From the NCBI RefSeq assembly GCF_002797445.1, contig NZ_PGEP01000001.1:3410501-3474500 (forward strand): a stretch of DNA of 64,000 nucleotides. The letters are read 5' to 3'. The translations under genes were made by a program, and so were the position numbers. Positions within the stretch are counted from its first letter, which is position 1. Each line of letters opens with the position of its first letter. Positions 54,062-62,725 of this stretch are shown piece after piece. The notes under the pieces are model-generated. The model had not been told where the DNA came from. It did not search any database and saw only the letters and a program-made list of their open reading frames with translations. The stretch is from Acidovorax sp. 69. Lineage in GTDB: Bacteria; Pseudomonadota; Gammaproteobacteria; Burkholderiales; Burkholderiaceae_C.

Positions 54062-54598
54062 ATGACCTCGCGCCTCATCCGCTTCAACAAACCCTACGGC
54101 GTGCTGAGCCAGTTCACGGCCGAGGGCAAGTGGCAGGGCCTCAAGGACTACATCGACCTGCCCGGCGTGTACGTGGCCGGGCGCCTGGACGCCGACAGCG
54201 AAGGGCTGCTGCTGCTCACCAACGACGGCCCGTTGCAGGCCCGCATTGCCGACCCGCGCTTCAAGATGGAAAAAACCTACTGGGTGCAGGTGGAGGGCAT
54301 CCCGGATGCCGCTGCACTCGCCACGCTGTGCAGCGGCGTGGTGCTGAACGACGGCCCCACCCTGCCCGCCCGCGCGCGACTGCTGGACCCGGCCCCCAAC
54401 GTCTGGCCACGCAACCCACCCATCCGCGAACGCAAGGCCATCCCCACCGCGTGGATCGAACTCGTCATCCGCGAGGGCCGCAACCGCCAGGTGCGCCGCA
54501 TGACAGCCGCCGTGGGCTACCCCACGCTGCGGCTGATCCGCGCAGCCATCGGGCCCTACACGCTGGATGGGCTGGCGCCGGGCACCTGGGCCGATTGA
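54062..54598 (+). CDS. rluE: 23S rRNA pseudouridine synthase, RluE type
   Basis: 178 residues, a catalytic domain only, as in Rlu[12 protein letters not shown] is the family opening, [17 protein letters not shown] contains the catalytic Asp, and [20 protein letters not shown] the C-terminal core. It isomerises a specific uridine of 23S rRNA (U2457 in E. coli). No S4 domain is present, which favours RluE over RluB/RsuA. Confidence 0.88.
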   Translation: MTSRLIRFNKPYGVLSQFTAEGKWQGLKDYIDLPGVYVAGRLDADSEGLLLLTNDGPLQARIADPRFKMEKTYWVQVEGIPDAAALATLCSGVVLNDGPTLPARARLLDPAPNVWPRNPPIRERKAIPTAWIELVIREGRNRQVRRMTAAVGYPTLRLIRAAIGPYTLDGLAPGTWAD

Positions 54599-55238
54599 GT
54601 CGGAACAACTGCGCCGCAGCCGCATCCATGCGGAGCGACAGCACCGAGCCGCGCGCCCGCGAAAACCGCACGCAGCCCGCCGGCATCGTCCGCACCCACT
54701 GCCTGTAGCACCGAGGCCCGATCGCCCAGCACAGCACAGCACAGCACAGCACAGCACAGCACGCCAGCGCAATACACGCGGCATATCGCGCCTCAGCCCC
54801 AGGCCCGCCATGCCGCAGTCCAGGCCTGTAGATGCGGCCATGCCGTGAGCGGAATGCCCCGCAGGTTTGCCCGATGGACGATGGTGAAACCATAGGCATA
54901 GCCCGTGCGGTGCGCGCCTGCCACAAAGTCGCAGCGTAACCACATGGCGCCAAGCTGTGCCAACCGCGTGGGCCGCCGGGGCTTCACGGCCTGGCGCGTG
55001 AACCCGGCCGTTTCCATGGGCCACAACCAGGGGCTGAAGCCCTTGTGCAGCTCGGTGCTGATGAGGGTGCACCACGGCAGCACGGCCAGGCGCTCGCGCA
55101 AGCCGGATTTGCCGATCAACGCCTGGCGGGGCAGCAGCAGTGGCGGCGAATCAGCCCTTCGGCCACCTGGTTCAGTCACATATCTTTGGCGCCACCGGCT
55201 GACTTGCACGGGCAGATGGAAGAGCATTGCCACTCATC
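54599..55238. other. Gene-poor interval with a CAGCA tract
   Basis: The 640 bp between the pseudouridine synthase and the AT-rich operator region hold no gene that I can support. A minus-strand frame at 54793-55233 (146 codons, GTG start, Trp- and Arg-rich) is open but lacks a ribosome site and any motif. The GC-rich stretch carries a pentamer repeat at 54727-54762. Confidence 0.5.
54727..54762. repeat. Pentanucleotide tandem repeat (CAGCA)7
   Basis: Seven consecutive CAGCA units plus one base. Being five bases long, copy-number change would shift any reading frame across it, but no gene spans it here. Confidence 0.9.
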
Positions 55239-55239
55239 A

Positions 55240-55278
55240 AAATTGTACTAATACAAAATAATTTTAAAAGTACAATTT
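55240..55278. promoter_or_regulatory. AT-rich operator candidate upstream of the first thioesterase gene
   Basis: AAATTGTACT (55240-55249) and AGTACAATTT (55269-55278) are a perfect 10-bp inverted repeat, and TTGTACTAATACAA (55243-55256) is a smaller one inside. The motif AATTGTnnnAATACAA recurs upstream of the acyl-CoA ligase gene at 62216. Both lie in unusually AT-rich DNA before the first gene of a strand unit. Confidence 0.55.
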
Positions 55279-55321
55279 ATTTCCAATGGCCTGCCACACA
55301 TCCAGGCGTCAGGAGTACCCC

Positions 55322-55732
55322 ATGCTCGACACCCCCTCACCCCCCGGTCCAGGCTGGAAGGCGCGCAGCCTGAGCGGTTTCATTCAGCATGCGGGCCCCT
55401 TGTGGGCGCAGCGAGAGGAACAGGGCTGGGCCTACGGCATAGCGGTGGGGCCACAGCACCTGAACCCTGCGGGGGCCACCCATGGCGGGGCATTGATGAC
55501 CCTGATGGACCATGCCCTGAGCGCAGTGGCGTGGGAAGCCTGCGAACGCATTCCCTGCGTCACGCTCCAGATGGACTCGCACTTTGTGAGCCCCGTGCGG
55601 CCCGGTCAGTTTGTCGAGGCGCGGGCCACCGTGATCGAGCGCACCGGCAGCCTGGTCTTCATGCGCGGCGAGCTACGCACGGGCCACAGCCTGGTGCTGA
55701 CGGCCCATGCCCTCATGAAAGCCCTGAGATGA
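55322..55732 (+). CDS. PaaI-type thioesterase (hotdog fold)
   Basis: 136 residues from the ATG at 55322 (AGGAG six bases upstream). The hotdog motif LNPAGATHGGALMTLMDHAL carries the catalytic region, and VTLQMDSHFVSPVRPGQFVE is the family's beta-sheet stretch. It hydrolyses an acyl-CoA, possibly releasing CoA from a dead-end intermediate of the neighbouring pathway. First gene of the plus-strand half of the catabolic cluster. Confidence 0.85.
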   Translation: MLDTPSPPGPGWKARSLSGFIQHAGPLWAQREEQGWAYGIAVGPQHLNPAGATHGGALMTLMDHALSAVAWEACERIPCVTLQMDSHFVSPVRPGQFVEARATVIERTGSLVFMRGELRTGHSLVLTAHALMKALR

Positions 55733-55809
55733 AGGCGCCGGGCCACTGACATCTCCCCTGCAGCCCTGCTGCGGCTGCAATTATTTGGTACCCCGACAAG
55801 GAGCGCGCG

Positions 55810-56745
55810 TTGGACATTCCTGCCCACCACAGCCTGATGGCCCTGTTCGGAGACCGACTGCCGCCCCCGGCCGCGGCCGATGCGGCTACAAATGGGTTTA
55901 CCCTCGCCAGTTTGAAGCTCAAAAACTCCAACATGGCCACCCGCTCCAAGTCCGTCTCGCTCCCTGCCGACTCCAAGCCCGCCAAAGGCGTGCGCGTCAG
56001 GCCAGTGCCCGCCGTGACGCGCTCCATCGCCATCTTGCGGCTGCTGGGTGAACACAAACAGCCGCTCACGCTGAAAGCCGTGGCCGAGGCGCTGCACCTG
56101 GTGCCCAGCACCTGCCTGCATATCCTGCGGGTGCTGGTGGCTGAGGACCTGGTCACGCTCGACCCCGCCACCAAACGGTATGCCCTGGGCACCGGAATGA
56201 TCAGCCTGGCGCGCAGTGTGCTGGAGGGCGGCGGCTTCACGCAACTGGTGCAGCCAGCGCTGGACCGCCTGGCCGCGCAGTTTGGCGCAACCGCCATGGG
56301 CGTGGAGATCACCGCGCGCCAGACGGTGGTGGTGCTGGCGCTCTCGCGCTCCAGCCAGCCGTTTCGCGTGCACACCGACGTCGGCAGCCAGTTCGAGACA
56401 CTGGTCAGCGCCACAGGGCGGCTGATTGCCGCCTACAGCGGAGAAACCTGGCCTGCGCTGAAAGAGAAATTTGCCCACGTGGTGTGGGACAAGGCCCCCA
56501 CATTCACCACCTGGAAAAAAGAGGTCGAGCTGACCCGATCCCGGGGCTGGAGCCTGGACCGCGACAACTTCATGGCCGGCATCACCGTCGTTGCCATGCC
56601 GGTGTTTGCGCCGGGGGGGCGGCTGGTGCACACGCTGGTGGTGGTCGGGCTCAGCAGCCAGATGGGGGCTGCCGTGGTGCAGCAGATGGCGCAGGTCATG
56701 CAGCGCGAGGCCGCCGAACTGTCACGCCTGCTGGGAGGGAGCTGA
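55810..56745 (+). CDS. IclR-family transcriptional regulator
   Basis: 311 residues if translated from the TTG at 55810, which has an ideal AAGGAG six bases before it; an ATG at 55933 without such a site would give 270. The winged HTH is about 65-125 (AVTRSIAILRLLGEHKQPLT, VPSTCLHILRVLVAEDLV) and the effector-binding domain follows (GVEITARQTVVVLALSR to FMAGITVVAMPVF). It probably represses the ligase/dehydratase/CoA-transferase genes until the pathway substrate appears; the shared AATTGT-type sites are its candidate operators. It lies between two thioesterase genes. Confidence 0.87.
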   Translation: MDIPAHHSLMALFGDRLPPPAAADAATNGFTLASLKLKNSNMATRSKSVSLPADSKPAKGVRVRPVPAVTRSIAILRLLGEHKQPLTLKAVAEALHLVPSTCLHILRVLVAEDLVTLDPATKRYALGTGMISLARSVLEGGGFTQLVQPALDRLAAQFGATAMGVEITARQTVVVLALSRSSQPFRVHTDVGSQFETLVSATGRLIAAYSGETWPALKEKFAHVVWDKAPTFTTWKKEVELTRSRGWSLDRDNFMAGITVVAMPVFAPGGRLVHTLVVVGLSSQMGAAVVQQMAQVMQREAAELSRLLGGS

Positions 56746-56751
56746 AACATC

Positions 56752-57153
56752 ATGTCGACCTCCAGCACCGCAGTGGCCCAGACCCTGCTCAAGACCATGA
56801 CCATGCCCGCGCACATCGACGCCAGCGGGCAGGTGCCCACAGGCTGGCTGCTGGCCCAGATGGACCTGGCGGGTGCCGTGTTGCCCGGCCAGCATTTCAC
56901 AGCGCCGGTGGCCTTGGTGGGCCTGTCTGATGTGGTGCTGCTGGCCCGGCCCCGGCTGGGCCAATGCGTCACGTTCACGGGCCGTCTGCTGTCTTGCAAC
57001 ACCCAGGAGGCGTGTGTCGCCGTCGAGGCCTGGAGCGAAGAACGCGGCCAGACCGGCGCCGCCCCCCTGATGCGAGCACAACTGCGCTATGTGCCCGCCA
57101 AAATCGAAGTGCCTGGGAATCTCTTCCCAGGCACTTTTCCTGCTGGCGATTGA
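56752..57153 (+). CDS. Acyl-CoA thioesterase (hotdog fold), YciA-like
   Basis: 133 residues: TMTMPAHIDASGQVPTGWLL, AQMDLAGAVLPGQHF and CVTFTGRLLSCNTQEACVAV. The order resembles hexameric acyl-CoA thioesterases (YciA/BACH). It starts six bases after the IclR gene. Its last 15 codons run straight through a strong terminator hairpin, so the end may be an extension gained by loss of an earlier stop. Confidence 0.75.
   Translation: MSTSSTAVAQTLLKTMTMPAHIDASGQVPTGWLLAQMDLAGAVLPGQHFTAPVALVGLSDVVLLARPRLGQCVTFTGRLLSCNTQEACVAVEAWSEERGQTGAAPLMRAQLRYVPAKIEVPGNLFPGTFPAGD
57107..57138 (+). terminator. Rho-independent terminator inside the 3' end of the thioesterase gene
   Basis: A perfect 13-bp stem AAGTGCCTGGGAA (57107-57119) with TTCCCAGGCACTT (57124-57136), loop TCTC, then TTTT overlapping the arm. 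It lies 15 bases before the stop codon and between convergent genes. Confidence 0.85.
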
Positions 57154-57161
57154 CGCGGCGC

Positions 57162-58136
57162 TCAGTCCGCGCGGATCCCCGCCGTCTTGATGATCGGCGC
57201 CCAGCGCTCCCGCTCCTTCCTGGCAAAGACACCCAGGTACGCAGCACTCCCCCCCGCTGGTTCAAACCCCAGGTCCAGCAGCCGCTGGCGCACGTCCGGT
57301 TTGGCCAGCACCTTGTTGACGGCAGCATTGAGCACCCGGGTGATCTCCGCAGGCGTGCCCTTGGGGGCGTAGAGCGCATTCCAGGCGACGAACTCGAAAC
57401 CAGCATAGCCCTGCTCGGCCACCGGCTTCACGCCGGGGACGAGGGGGCTGGCGATGGCCGAGGTGACGCCCAGGGCGCGCAGCTTGCCGGCCGCCAGGTG
57501 CGGGCGCAGCGCCAGCGGGGTGTCGATGGTCACGGACAGCTGACCGCCCAGCACATCGGTCATCGCACTGCCTGAACCCTTGTACGGAATGCCAAAAAGC
57601 GGGGCGCCTGAGCGATCTTTGAGGAATTCGACCACCAGGCGCGCCGAGGTGCTGGGCATCGCAATGTCGGCCGAACCAGGCGTGCGCTTGACGGTGTCCA
57701 GCACATCGCCCACCGTGCGGTACGGTGTGCTGGCGCCTGTCGCAAGCACCATCGGAAAGGTCCCCACCATGGCAATGGGCTCGAAATCCTTCTCGGGATC
57801 GAAGGGCATCTTGGCATAGAGGAACTGGTTGAGCACATGGGTGGCATTGGTGCCCATGGTCAGTGTGTAGCCGTCGCCTGCGGCCTGCGCCGCCAGTTCG
57901 GTCCCCAGGATGCCGCCCGCGCCGGCCTTGTTTTCCACCACGATGGGTTGCCCCAGCTCCCGGGAGAGTTGCTCGCCCAGAAGCCGGGTGGCCACGTCGG
58001 TGCCCTGCCCGGCGGCGTAGGCCACGATGATGCGGATGGGCTTGTTGGGATAGGCGGACGCCTGCGCATGGGACGCAGGCACGGTCAAAAATAGCAAACT
58101 GGCAGCAGTCGTGATAGTGGCAGCGATGGTTCGCAT
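57162..58136 (-). CDS. Bug-family tripartite tricarboxylate transporter substrate-binding protein
   Basis: 324 residues with a signal peptide (ITTAASLLFLTVPASHAQAS, cleavage near residue 25). Bug marks: YPNKPIRIIVAYAAGQGTDV, VVENKAGAGGILGTELAAQA and YTLTMGTNATHVLNQF. It binds an organic acid or related compound in the periplasm. No TctA/TctB genes are next to it, as is usual for the many orphan Bug receptors of betaproteobacteria. As the fourth gene of the minus-strand catabolic unit it likely recognises the pathway substrate. Confidence 0.9.
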   Translation of the reverse strand: MRTIAATITTAASLLFLTVPASHAQASAYPNKPIRIIVAYAAGQGTDVATRLLGEQLSRELGQPIVVENKAGAGGILGTELAAQAAGDGYTLTMGTNATHVLNQFLYAKMPFDPEKDFEPIAMVGTFPMVLATGASTPYRTVGDVLDTVKRTPGSADIAMPSTSARLVVEFLKDRSGAPLFGIPYKGSGSAMTDVLGGQLSVTIDTPLALRPHLAAGKLRALGVTSAIASPLVPGVKPVAEQGYAGFEFVAWNALYAPKGTPAEITRVLNAAVNKVLAKPDVRQRLLDLGFEPAGGSAAYLGVFARKERERWAPIIKTAGIRAD

Positions 58137-58166
58137 GCTTGTCTCCTTATGGTTCTATTCTGCAGG

Positions 58167-59375
58167 TCACAGAGGATGGGTGGGTGTGCGGGCAATGCCC
58201 CGGTCGTAGAAATCTCTCCTCTGGGTTTCGTCGAATCCGAGATCGGCCAGCACCTCGTCGGCGTGCTGGCTGAAGGCGGGTGGCGGATGGCCCGGCGATG
58301 CCGGGGTGCCGTACAGGCGCATCGGGGCCCGGAGCGCGGTGAACGCCCCCTGCTGGATGACCATGTCACGGTGCGCGCAATGTGCCTGTGCCAGTGCCTG
58401 CGGCACGTCGTTCACCACGCCGGCGGGTACACCCACGCGCATCAGCGCCTCGCACAGCGGCTGGCAGTCGGAGGTGGCGATGGCCGCCTCGATGAGGGCC
58501 TTGAGCTGTGGCCGGTGCGCCAGGCGGTCCGCGTTGCTGTGAAAGCGCGGGTCGTCAGGCAAGCCGGGGCAAGCGATGTGCTGGCTGAAGCGGCGGAACT
58601 GGCCGTCGTTGAGGATGCCGATGAACACATGGCCATCGCGCGCCTGGAACTTGTCGTAGGGCGCGATGTTGGGGTGCGCGCTGCCCAGCAGGCCCGGCGT
58701 CTGGTGCGAGGCGAACCAGTTCGATGCATGTGGCAGCAGCAGGCTGAGCGCGGTGTCGTACAGGGTGGCCTCCACGCGCTGCCCCTTGCCGCTGCCATGG
58801 CGGCTGCACAGCGCCATGAGGATGCCGGCGAGCGCCACGTAGCCGGTCAGATGGTCCACGATGGGGATGCCCATGCGCGTCGCGCCGCTGGCCGATTCGC
58901 CGTTGATGCTCATCAGCCCGCACTGCGCCTGCAGAACCGCGTCGTAGCCCGGCAGGCCGCCCAGCGGGCCGTCGCGGCCGAAGCCGGAGATGGCGCAGTA
59001 GATGAGCTTCGGGTAGCGCTCGGCCAGGGCCTGCTCGTAGCCCAGGCCCCATTTCTCCATGGTGCCGGGCAGAAAGTTCTCGACCAGCACATCGGCGTCC
59101 TGCAGCAGGCGGTGCAGCACCTCCTGTGCATCGGGCTGGCTCAGGTCCAGGCTCAGTGCCTTCTTGCCGCGGTTGAGCGCAGCGAAGTAGGCGCTGTTGC
59201 CCATGCCGTCAAAGGGCGGGCCGAGGTGGCGCGTCTCGTCGCCACCCGGTGGCTCGATCTTGACGACGTGGGCACCGTTGTCAGAGAGCATCTGGGTGCA
59301 TAGGGGGCCTGCGAGCACCCGTGTCAGGTCCACGACGCGCAGGCCCCCCAGCGCCGTGGCGCCGGGGTTTGCCAT
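58167..59375 (-). CDS. Class III CoA-transferase (CaiB/BaiF family)
   Basis: 402 residues from the ATG at 59375; GTG at 59384 overlaps the preceding stop and is an alternative. LRVVDLTRVLAGPLCTQMLSD, the catalytic Asp region NRGKKALSLDLSQPDA and GFGRDGPLGGLPGYDAVLQA are signatures of the family. It moves CoA between acids, or from an acyl-CoA donor such as succinyl-CoA to the substrate. With a ligase in the same operon, two activation routes, or two different acids, are implied. Confidence 0.92.
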   Translation of the reverse strand: MANPGATALGGLRVVDLTRVLAGPLCTQMLSDNGAHVVKIEPPGGDETRHLGPPFDGMGNSAYFAALNRGKKALSLDLSQPDAQEVLHRLLQDADVLVENFLPGTMEKWGLGYEQALAERYPKLIYCAISGFGRDGPLGGLPGYDAVLQAQCGLMSINGESASGATRMGIPIVDHLTGYVALAGILMALCSRHGSGKGQRVEATLYDTALSLLLPHASNWFASHQTPGLLGSAHPNIAPYDKFQARDGHVFIGILNDGQFRRFSQHIACPGLPDDPRFHSNADRLAHRPQLKALIEAAIATSDCQPLCEALMRVGVPAGVVNDVPQALAQAHCAHRDMVIQQGAFTALRAPMRLYGTPASPGHPPPAFSQHADEVLADLGFDETQRRDFYDRGIARTPTHPL

Positions 59376-59380
59376 GGTGC

Positions 59381-60520
59381 TCACGCGCGGCTGGGCAGCA
59401 CCACCACGCCGCCACCCAGCGCGGACTGTTCGCCGTCCTGGTTCTGCGCTTCCTGCTCGATCTCCACCATGTGTTTGCCGTTCTCCACAAACTTGCGGAT
59501 GACCCGGCCCTTGATGAACACCATGTCGCCCTCGGGGTTGTGGCGGCGCACCTTGCAGGTGGCCTTGTGCAGGAAACCGGTGTCGCCCATCCAGTTGGTC
59601 AGGTGGTGCGTCATCCACGAGGTGCGCTCCGGGCCGTAGTCGTAGGCACCGGGGGCACCCACTTCGAGCGCGAAGTCTTCTTCCCAGTGCACGCGCTCTG
59701 GCACGTCCGGGATGCCGAAGCGGTTCTTGATGCCCACGCCCGGGTGGGCGTCGATGAGCTTCCAGGCCAGCTTGTTGGCACGGATGTACAGGCCACCCCA
59801 GCCCTGTGCGTAGGCGACGAAGCCAGTCACCGTCATCGGGCCCTTGAACATGGTGGGCAGCTCGTCGCCCACGGTCACGTCTTCCCAGTAGCGGGGGATG
59901 GCGCCGCGCACTTCCTCGTCGCGGTAGAGCTTGTAGGCTTCGGCCAGCTCTTCGTCGGTGTAGCGGCGCACGCCGCGCTCGCGCACTTCACGGTACTTGG
60001 TGCCGCTTTCACGGGCGTGGTCGCGCTCGGTGCGAAAGCACCAGCTGTCGGCTTCGGCCACCTTGTCGCCCGACTGGTTGAAGAAGTCCACGTGGTAGGT
60101 CTGCTGGATGGCGCGGCCGGCAAAGCGGGTCTGGTGTTCCACCAGGTCCTTGAGGTAGCACTCGGTGGAGATTTCATCGTTGCGGCGCACGTCCTTGTGC
60201 CAGGTCCAGTTGGCGCCAGACCACATGGCGTGTACGCCGGGCAGGCCGCCCACATAGCCCGAGACGATGCGGCTGGTGGAGAACAGGAAGCTGGGCAGCG
60301 CAATGATGCCGCCGTGGTGGCTCTTGGCCGCGTAGTCGGGGTCGCACCACAGTGGGTTGTCGTCGCCGATGCCATGGGCATAGTGGCGGATGTTGTCGCG
60401 CGTGGCTTCGTAGCACCAGGGCTCGGCAGTCTGGCCGATCTTCACGCCAATGCGCTGGCGAAGGTCGTCCAGGCCACTGTCGGTGATCTTGGGGAAGGTG
60501 CGTTGTGCTTCGTTGGACAT
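59381..60520 (-). CDS. MaoC-like acyl-CoA dehydratase with two hotdog domains
   Basis: 379 residues from the ATG at 60520 (AGGAGAC upstream). The N-terminal half is an FAS1-like dehydratase hotdog (about 20-165; HYAHGIGDDNPLWCDPDYAA with the catalytic Asp and HGG), and the second half another hotdog (about 205-375; YWEDVTVGDELPTMFKGPMT). Enzymes of this design hydrate enoyl-CoA or dehydrate hydroxyacyl-CoA. Gene order next to a ligase and CoA-transferase fits a CoA-ester degradation pathway. Confidence 0.87.
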   Translation of the reverse strand: MSNEAQRTFPKITDSGLDDLRQRIGVKIGQTAEPWCYEATRDNIRHYAHGIGDDNPLWCDPDYAAKSHHGGIIALPSFLFSTSRIVSGYVGGLPGVHAMWSGANWTWHKDVRRNDEISTECYLKDLVEHQTRFAGRAIQQTYHVDFFNQSGDKVAEADSWCFRTERDHARESGTKYREVRERGVRRYTDEELAEAYKLYRDEEVRGAIPRYWEDVTVGDELPTMFKGPMTVTGFVAYAQGWGGLYIRANKLAWKLIDAHPGVGIKNRFGIPDVPERVHWEEDFALEVGAPGAYDYGPERTSWMTHHLTNWMGDTGFLHKATCKVRRHNPEGDMVFIKGRVIRKFVENGKHMVEIEQEAQNQDGEQSALGGGVVVLPSRA

Positions 60521-60581
60521 GCTTGTCTCCTTTTTTGCGGTGGTTGAAAGGGGGATGGACGGGGAGGGAAAAAAATAGGCT

Positions 60582-62144
60582 TCAGTGCGTGACGGCCAGG
60601 GCCTGCTGGGCTTCGCGCTCGCGCAGCACCTTGCGGTGCACCTTGCCGGCCGGGGTTTTGGGCAGTTCGGCCACGAAGGCAATGTGGCGCGGGTACTCGT
60701 GCTGGCTGAGCTTGGTCTTGACCAGGCGCTGCACTTCTTCGGTGAAGCGCTCGCTGGACGCGCGGCCCGAGACCACGAAGGCCTTCACGACCTGGCCCCG
60801 GATGGCGTCGGGCACGCCGATGACGGCGGCTTCCAGCACGTCGTCGTGCATCAGGATCACGTTCTCGATCTCCACGGCGCTCATGGTCCAGCCGGCGGAA
60901 ATGATCACGTCGTCGGCGCGGCCACCATGGAAGAAGTAGCCGTCTTCATCGGTGCGACCCAGGTCCTTGGTGGGTATCCACTGGCCACGGCGCAGCACCA
61001 TGAGTTGACCCGTGGTGCCGGGCGGGCAGACCTTGCCGTCGGCATCGTGAACCTCGACCACGGTGCCCGGCACGGCCTTGCCCAGCGAGCCGCGCTTGAC
61101 CGGGAAGTCGTCGGCCCCGGGGTAGCTCACGAGCACCACGCCGATCTCGGTCGTGCCATACATGCTGCACACCGGCAGGCCGAACTGTTGCTGCACAAAG
61201 TCTGCCGTGTCGTCGTCGATAGGCTCGCCGGTGAACGACAGCTTGGTGAAGTGATACCGGTGATCGCCCGCCTTGCCGCAGTTTTTCATCATGCGGTAGT
61301 GCGTGGCGGCGGCCGACATGTTGGTGAACCGGTGGGCCGACAACGCCTGAAGCAGCCGCTCGGCGTTGAAGCGGCCGCTGTAGCTGCCGATGGTGAGGCC
61401 CAGCGCCAACGGCGCCAGCGTGCCGTGCCACAGGCCGTGGCCCCAGGCGGGAGAAGACGGGCACATGAATCGGTCGCCAGGGCGCAGCCCCGTGCCGTAC
61501 AGAGCGGCCACCATCAGCGTGACCAGGGCCTTGTGGGTGTGTTTGACCGCCTCTGGCAGCTCACGCGTGGTACCCGATGTGTACTGAAAAACAGCCAGGT
61601 CGTCAGGCTGTGAGCGGGGGGTGTAACGGGCCGGTAGCGCTTCGAGCTTGTGCCACAGGTTGGCATCAAACACGTCGAACGGTGTCGTGCCCAGTCCGGC
61701 CACCACCTCGCGCTTTTCTTCATTGGTGACCAGCAGGCTGGGTTGGCAGTCGCCCACCCGCAGACGCACACCGTCGGGCCCGAACAGGGTGAACAGTGGC
61801 ACAGCGATGGCACCCCGCTTGATCACGCCAAACATGGCCGTGTAGAAGGCCCGCGATGGCTCCAGCATGATCGCCACACGGTCGCCGCGCTGCACGCCCC
61901 GGGCTTCGAGGAAATGCGCAAACCGGGCGGAGTCCCGCGAGAGTTCGTCGAAGGTGATGGTCTCGTCCACGCCATCGGCGCCGCAGACGATCACCGCCTC
62001 GCGGCCCATTCCGGCATGGCGGTCCACACACTCGTGGGCGATGTTGAACGAAGTGCGATCTCCATCAAAAAGCTCCCACAGGCGCTCCGGCGAAAAGTGG
62101 GTCTGGGCATCGGCATAACGGGTGTATTCGGTCAGTCGTTTCAT
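60582..62144 (-). CDS. AMP-forming acyl-CoA synthetase
   Basis: 520 residues from the ATG at 62144. ANL superfamily motifs: FQYTSGTTRELPEAVKHTH (adenylate loop; the usual TSGTTG glycine is Arg), CSMYGTTEIGVVLVSYPG, FFHGGRADDVIISAGWTMS and the catalytic Lys in PKTPAGKVHRKVL. It converts a carboxylic acid to its CoA ester with ATP. The substrate is unknown; relatives act on medium-chain or benzoate-like acids. It is first in the minus-strand catabolic unit, behind the AT-rich AATTGT sites. Confidence 0.9.
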   Translation of the reverse strand: MKRLTEYTRYADAQTHFSPERLWELFDGDRTSFNIAHECVDRHAGMGREAVIVCGADGVDETITFDELSRDSARFAHFLEARGVQRGDRVAIMLEPSRAFYTAMFGVIKRGAIAVPLFTLFGPDGVRLRVGDCQPSLLVTNEEKREVVAGLGTTPFDVFDANLWHKLEALPARYTPRSQPDDLAVFQYTSGTTRELPEAVKHTHKALVTLMVAALYGTGLRPGDRFMCPSSPAWGHGLWHGTLAPLALGLTIGSYSGRFNAERLLQALSAHRFTNMSAAATHYRMMKNCGKAGDHRYHFTKLSFTGEPIDDDTADFVQQQFGLPVCSMYGTTEIGVVLVSYPGADDFPVKRGSLGKAVPGTVVEVHDADGKVCPPGTTGQLMVLRRGQWIPTKDLGRTDEDGYFFHGGRADDVIISAGWTMSAVEIENVILMHDDVLEAAVIGVPDAIRGQVVKAFVVSGRASSERFTEEVQRLVKTKLSQHEYPRHIAFVAELPKTPAGKVHRKVLREREAQQALAVTH

Positions 62145-62195
62145 GGCTGCATAGGCTCTGTGTGGCGGTGCATGCAGTCTCAATTTTCCAACTTT

Positions 62196-62233
62196 AATTG
62201 TCAAATACGACTACTAATTGTCTCAATACAATT
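62196..62233. promoter_or_regulatory. Paired AATTGT operator-like sites upstream of the acyl-CoA ligase gene
   Basis: AATTGTCTCAATACAATT at 62216-62233 is a perfect palindrome with arms AATTGT/ACAATT. A second partial copy AATTGTCAAATACGA begins at 62196. Both match the motif at 55241 (AATTGTACTAATACAA) upstream of the thioesterase gene. Confidence 0.6.
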
Positions 62234-62725
62234 TTTGGAAAACACATCCCATCAGCCTGTGGCGCTATTCGCGTGCCCGCGCGGGGCAGTGTTCCAACGC
62301 CCCGCGCAGCACCTGCGTGGCAGGTCCTTGCTCAGGCACGCTGCACGGCACTCGGGGGGCGATAGCGCGTTGCCCGCAGCGACGTGCGGCCGGTGCACCG
62401 GGCCATGGTGCAAGCCGCAACGGGGCGCAATGGATGACGAAAGGGAGACTGAAAGCCGGAGGGCCGTTTGACGGCGCGGGCCTGCTCGATGAGCAGATCG
62501 TGCAGGTTGTGCAGGTTGTGCAGGTTGTGCAGGTTGTGCAGGCAGTGCAGATCGTCCCGGTCACGCGGGGCGTGGGCACAGCGCTGTTGCCGCGTCAGAA
62601 CAGGCAGCCCGTGCTGTGATTGCAGCTGGAGACCACCTGGGGTGGCATTTTGCGGGGCGGCGCGACGCGACCCCGAGGCCTGGACACAGTGCGGGCCGCA
62701 GGGCAGCGCCACACCCACCCACAGA
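62234..62725. other. Gene-poor interval with 9-bp tandem repeats
   Basis: Between the ligase operator and the DUF2242 gene no gene is supported. Open frames across the repeat give only Thr/Cys, Leu/His/Asn or Val/Gln repeats in the different frames and have no ribosome sites. Confidence 0.55.
62491..62553. repeat. Tandem 9-bp repeat (GTGCAGGTT)
   Basis: Seven consecutive 9-bp units: a diverged GAGCAGATC, four exact GTGCAGGTT (62500-62535), then GTGCAGGCA and GTGCAGATC. The first and last units are near copies, so the array is edge-diverged as old tandem arrays are. Confidence 0.85.

Noticed and set aside
54727..54762. CAGCA array considered as a CRISPR or phase-variation tract
   Set aside because: There are no spacers, and no gene or promoter spans it, so it is a plain tandem repeat.
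54793..55233. 146-codon minus-strand open frame
   Set aside because: GTG start without a ribosome site, odd Trp/Arg-rich composition and no recognisable motif; left out as a gene.
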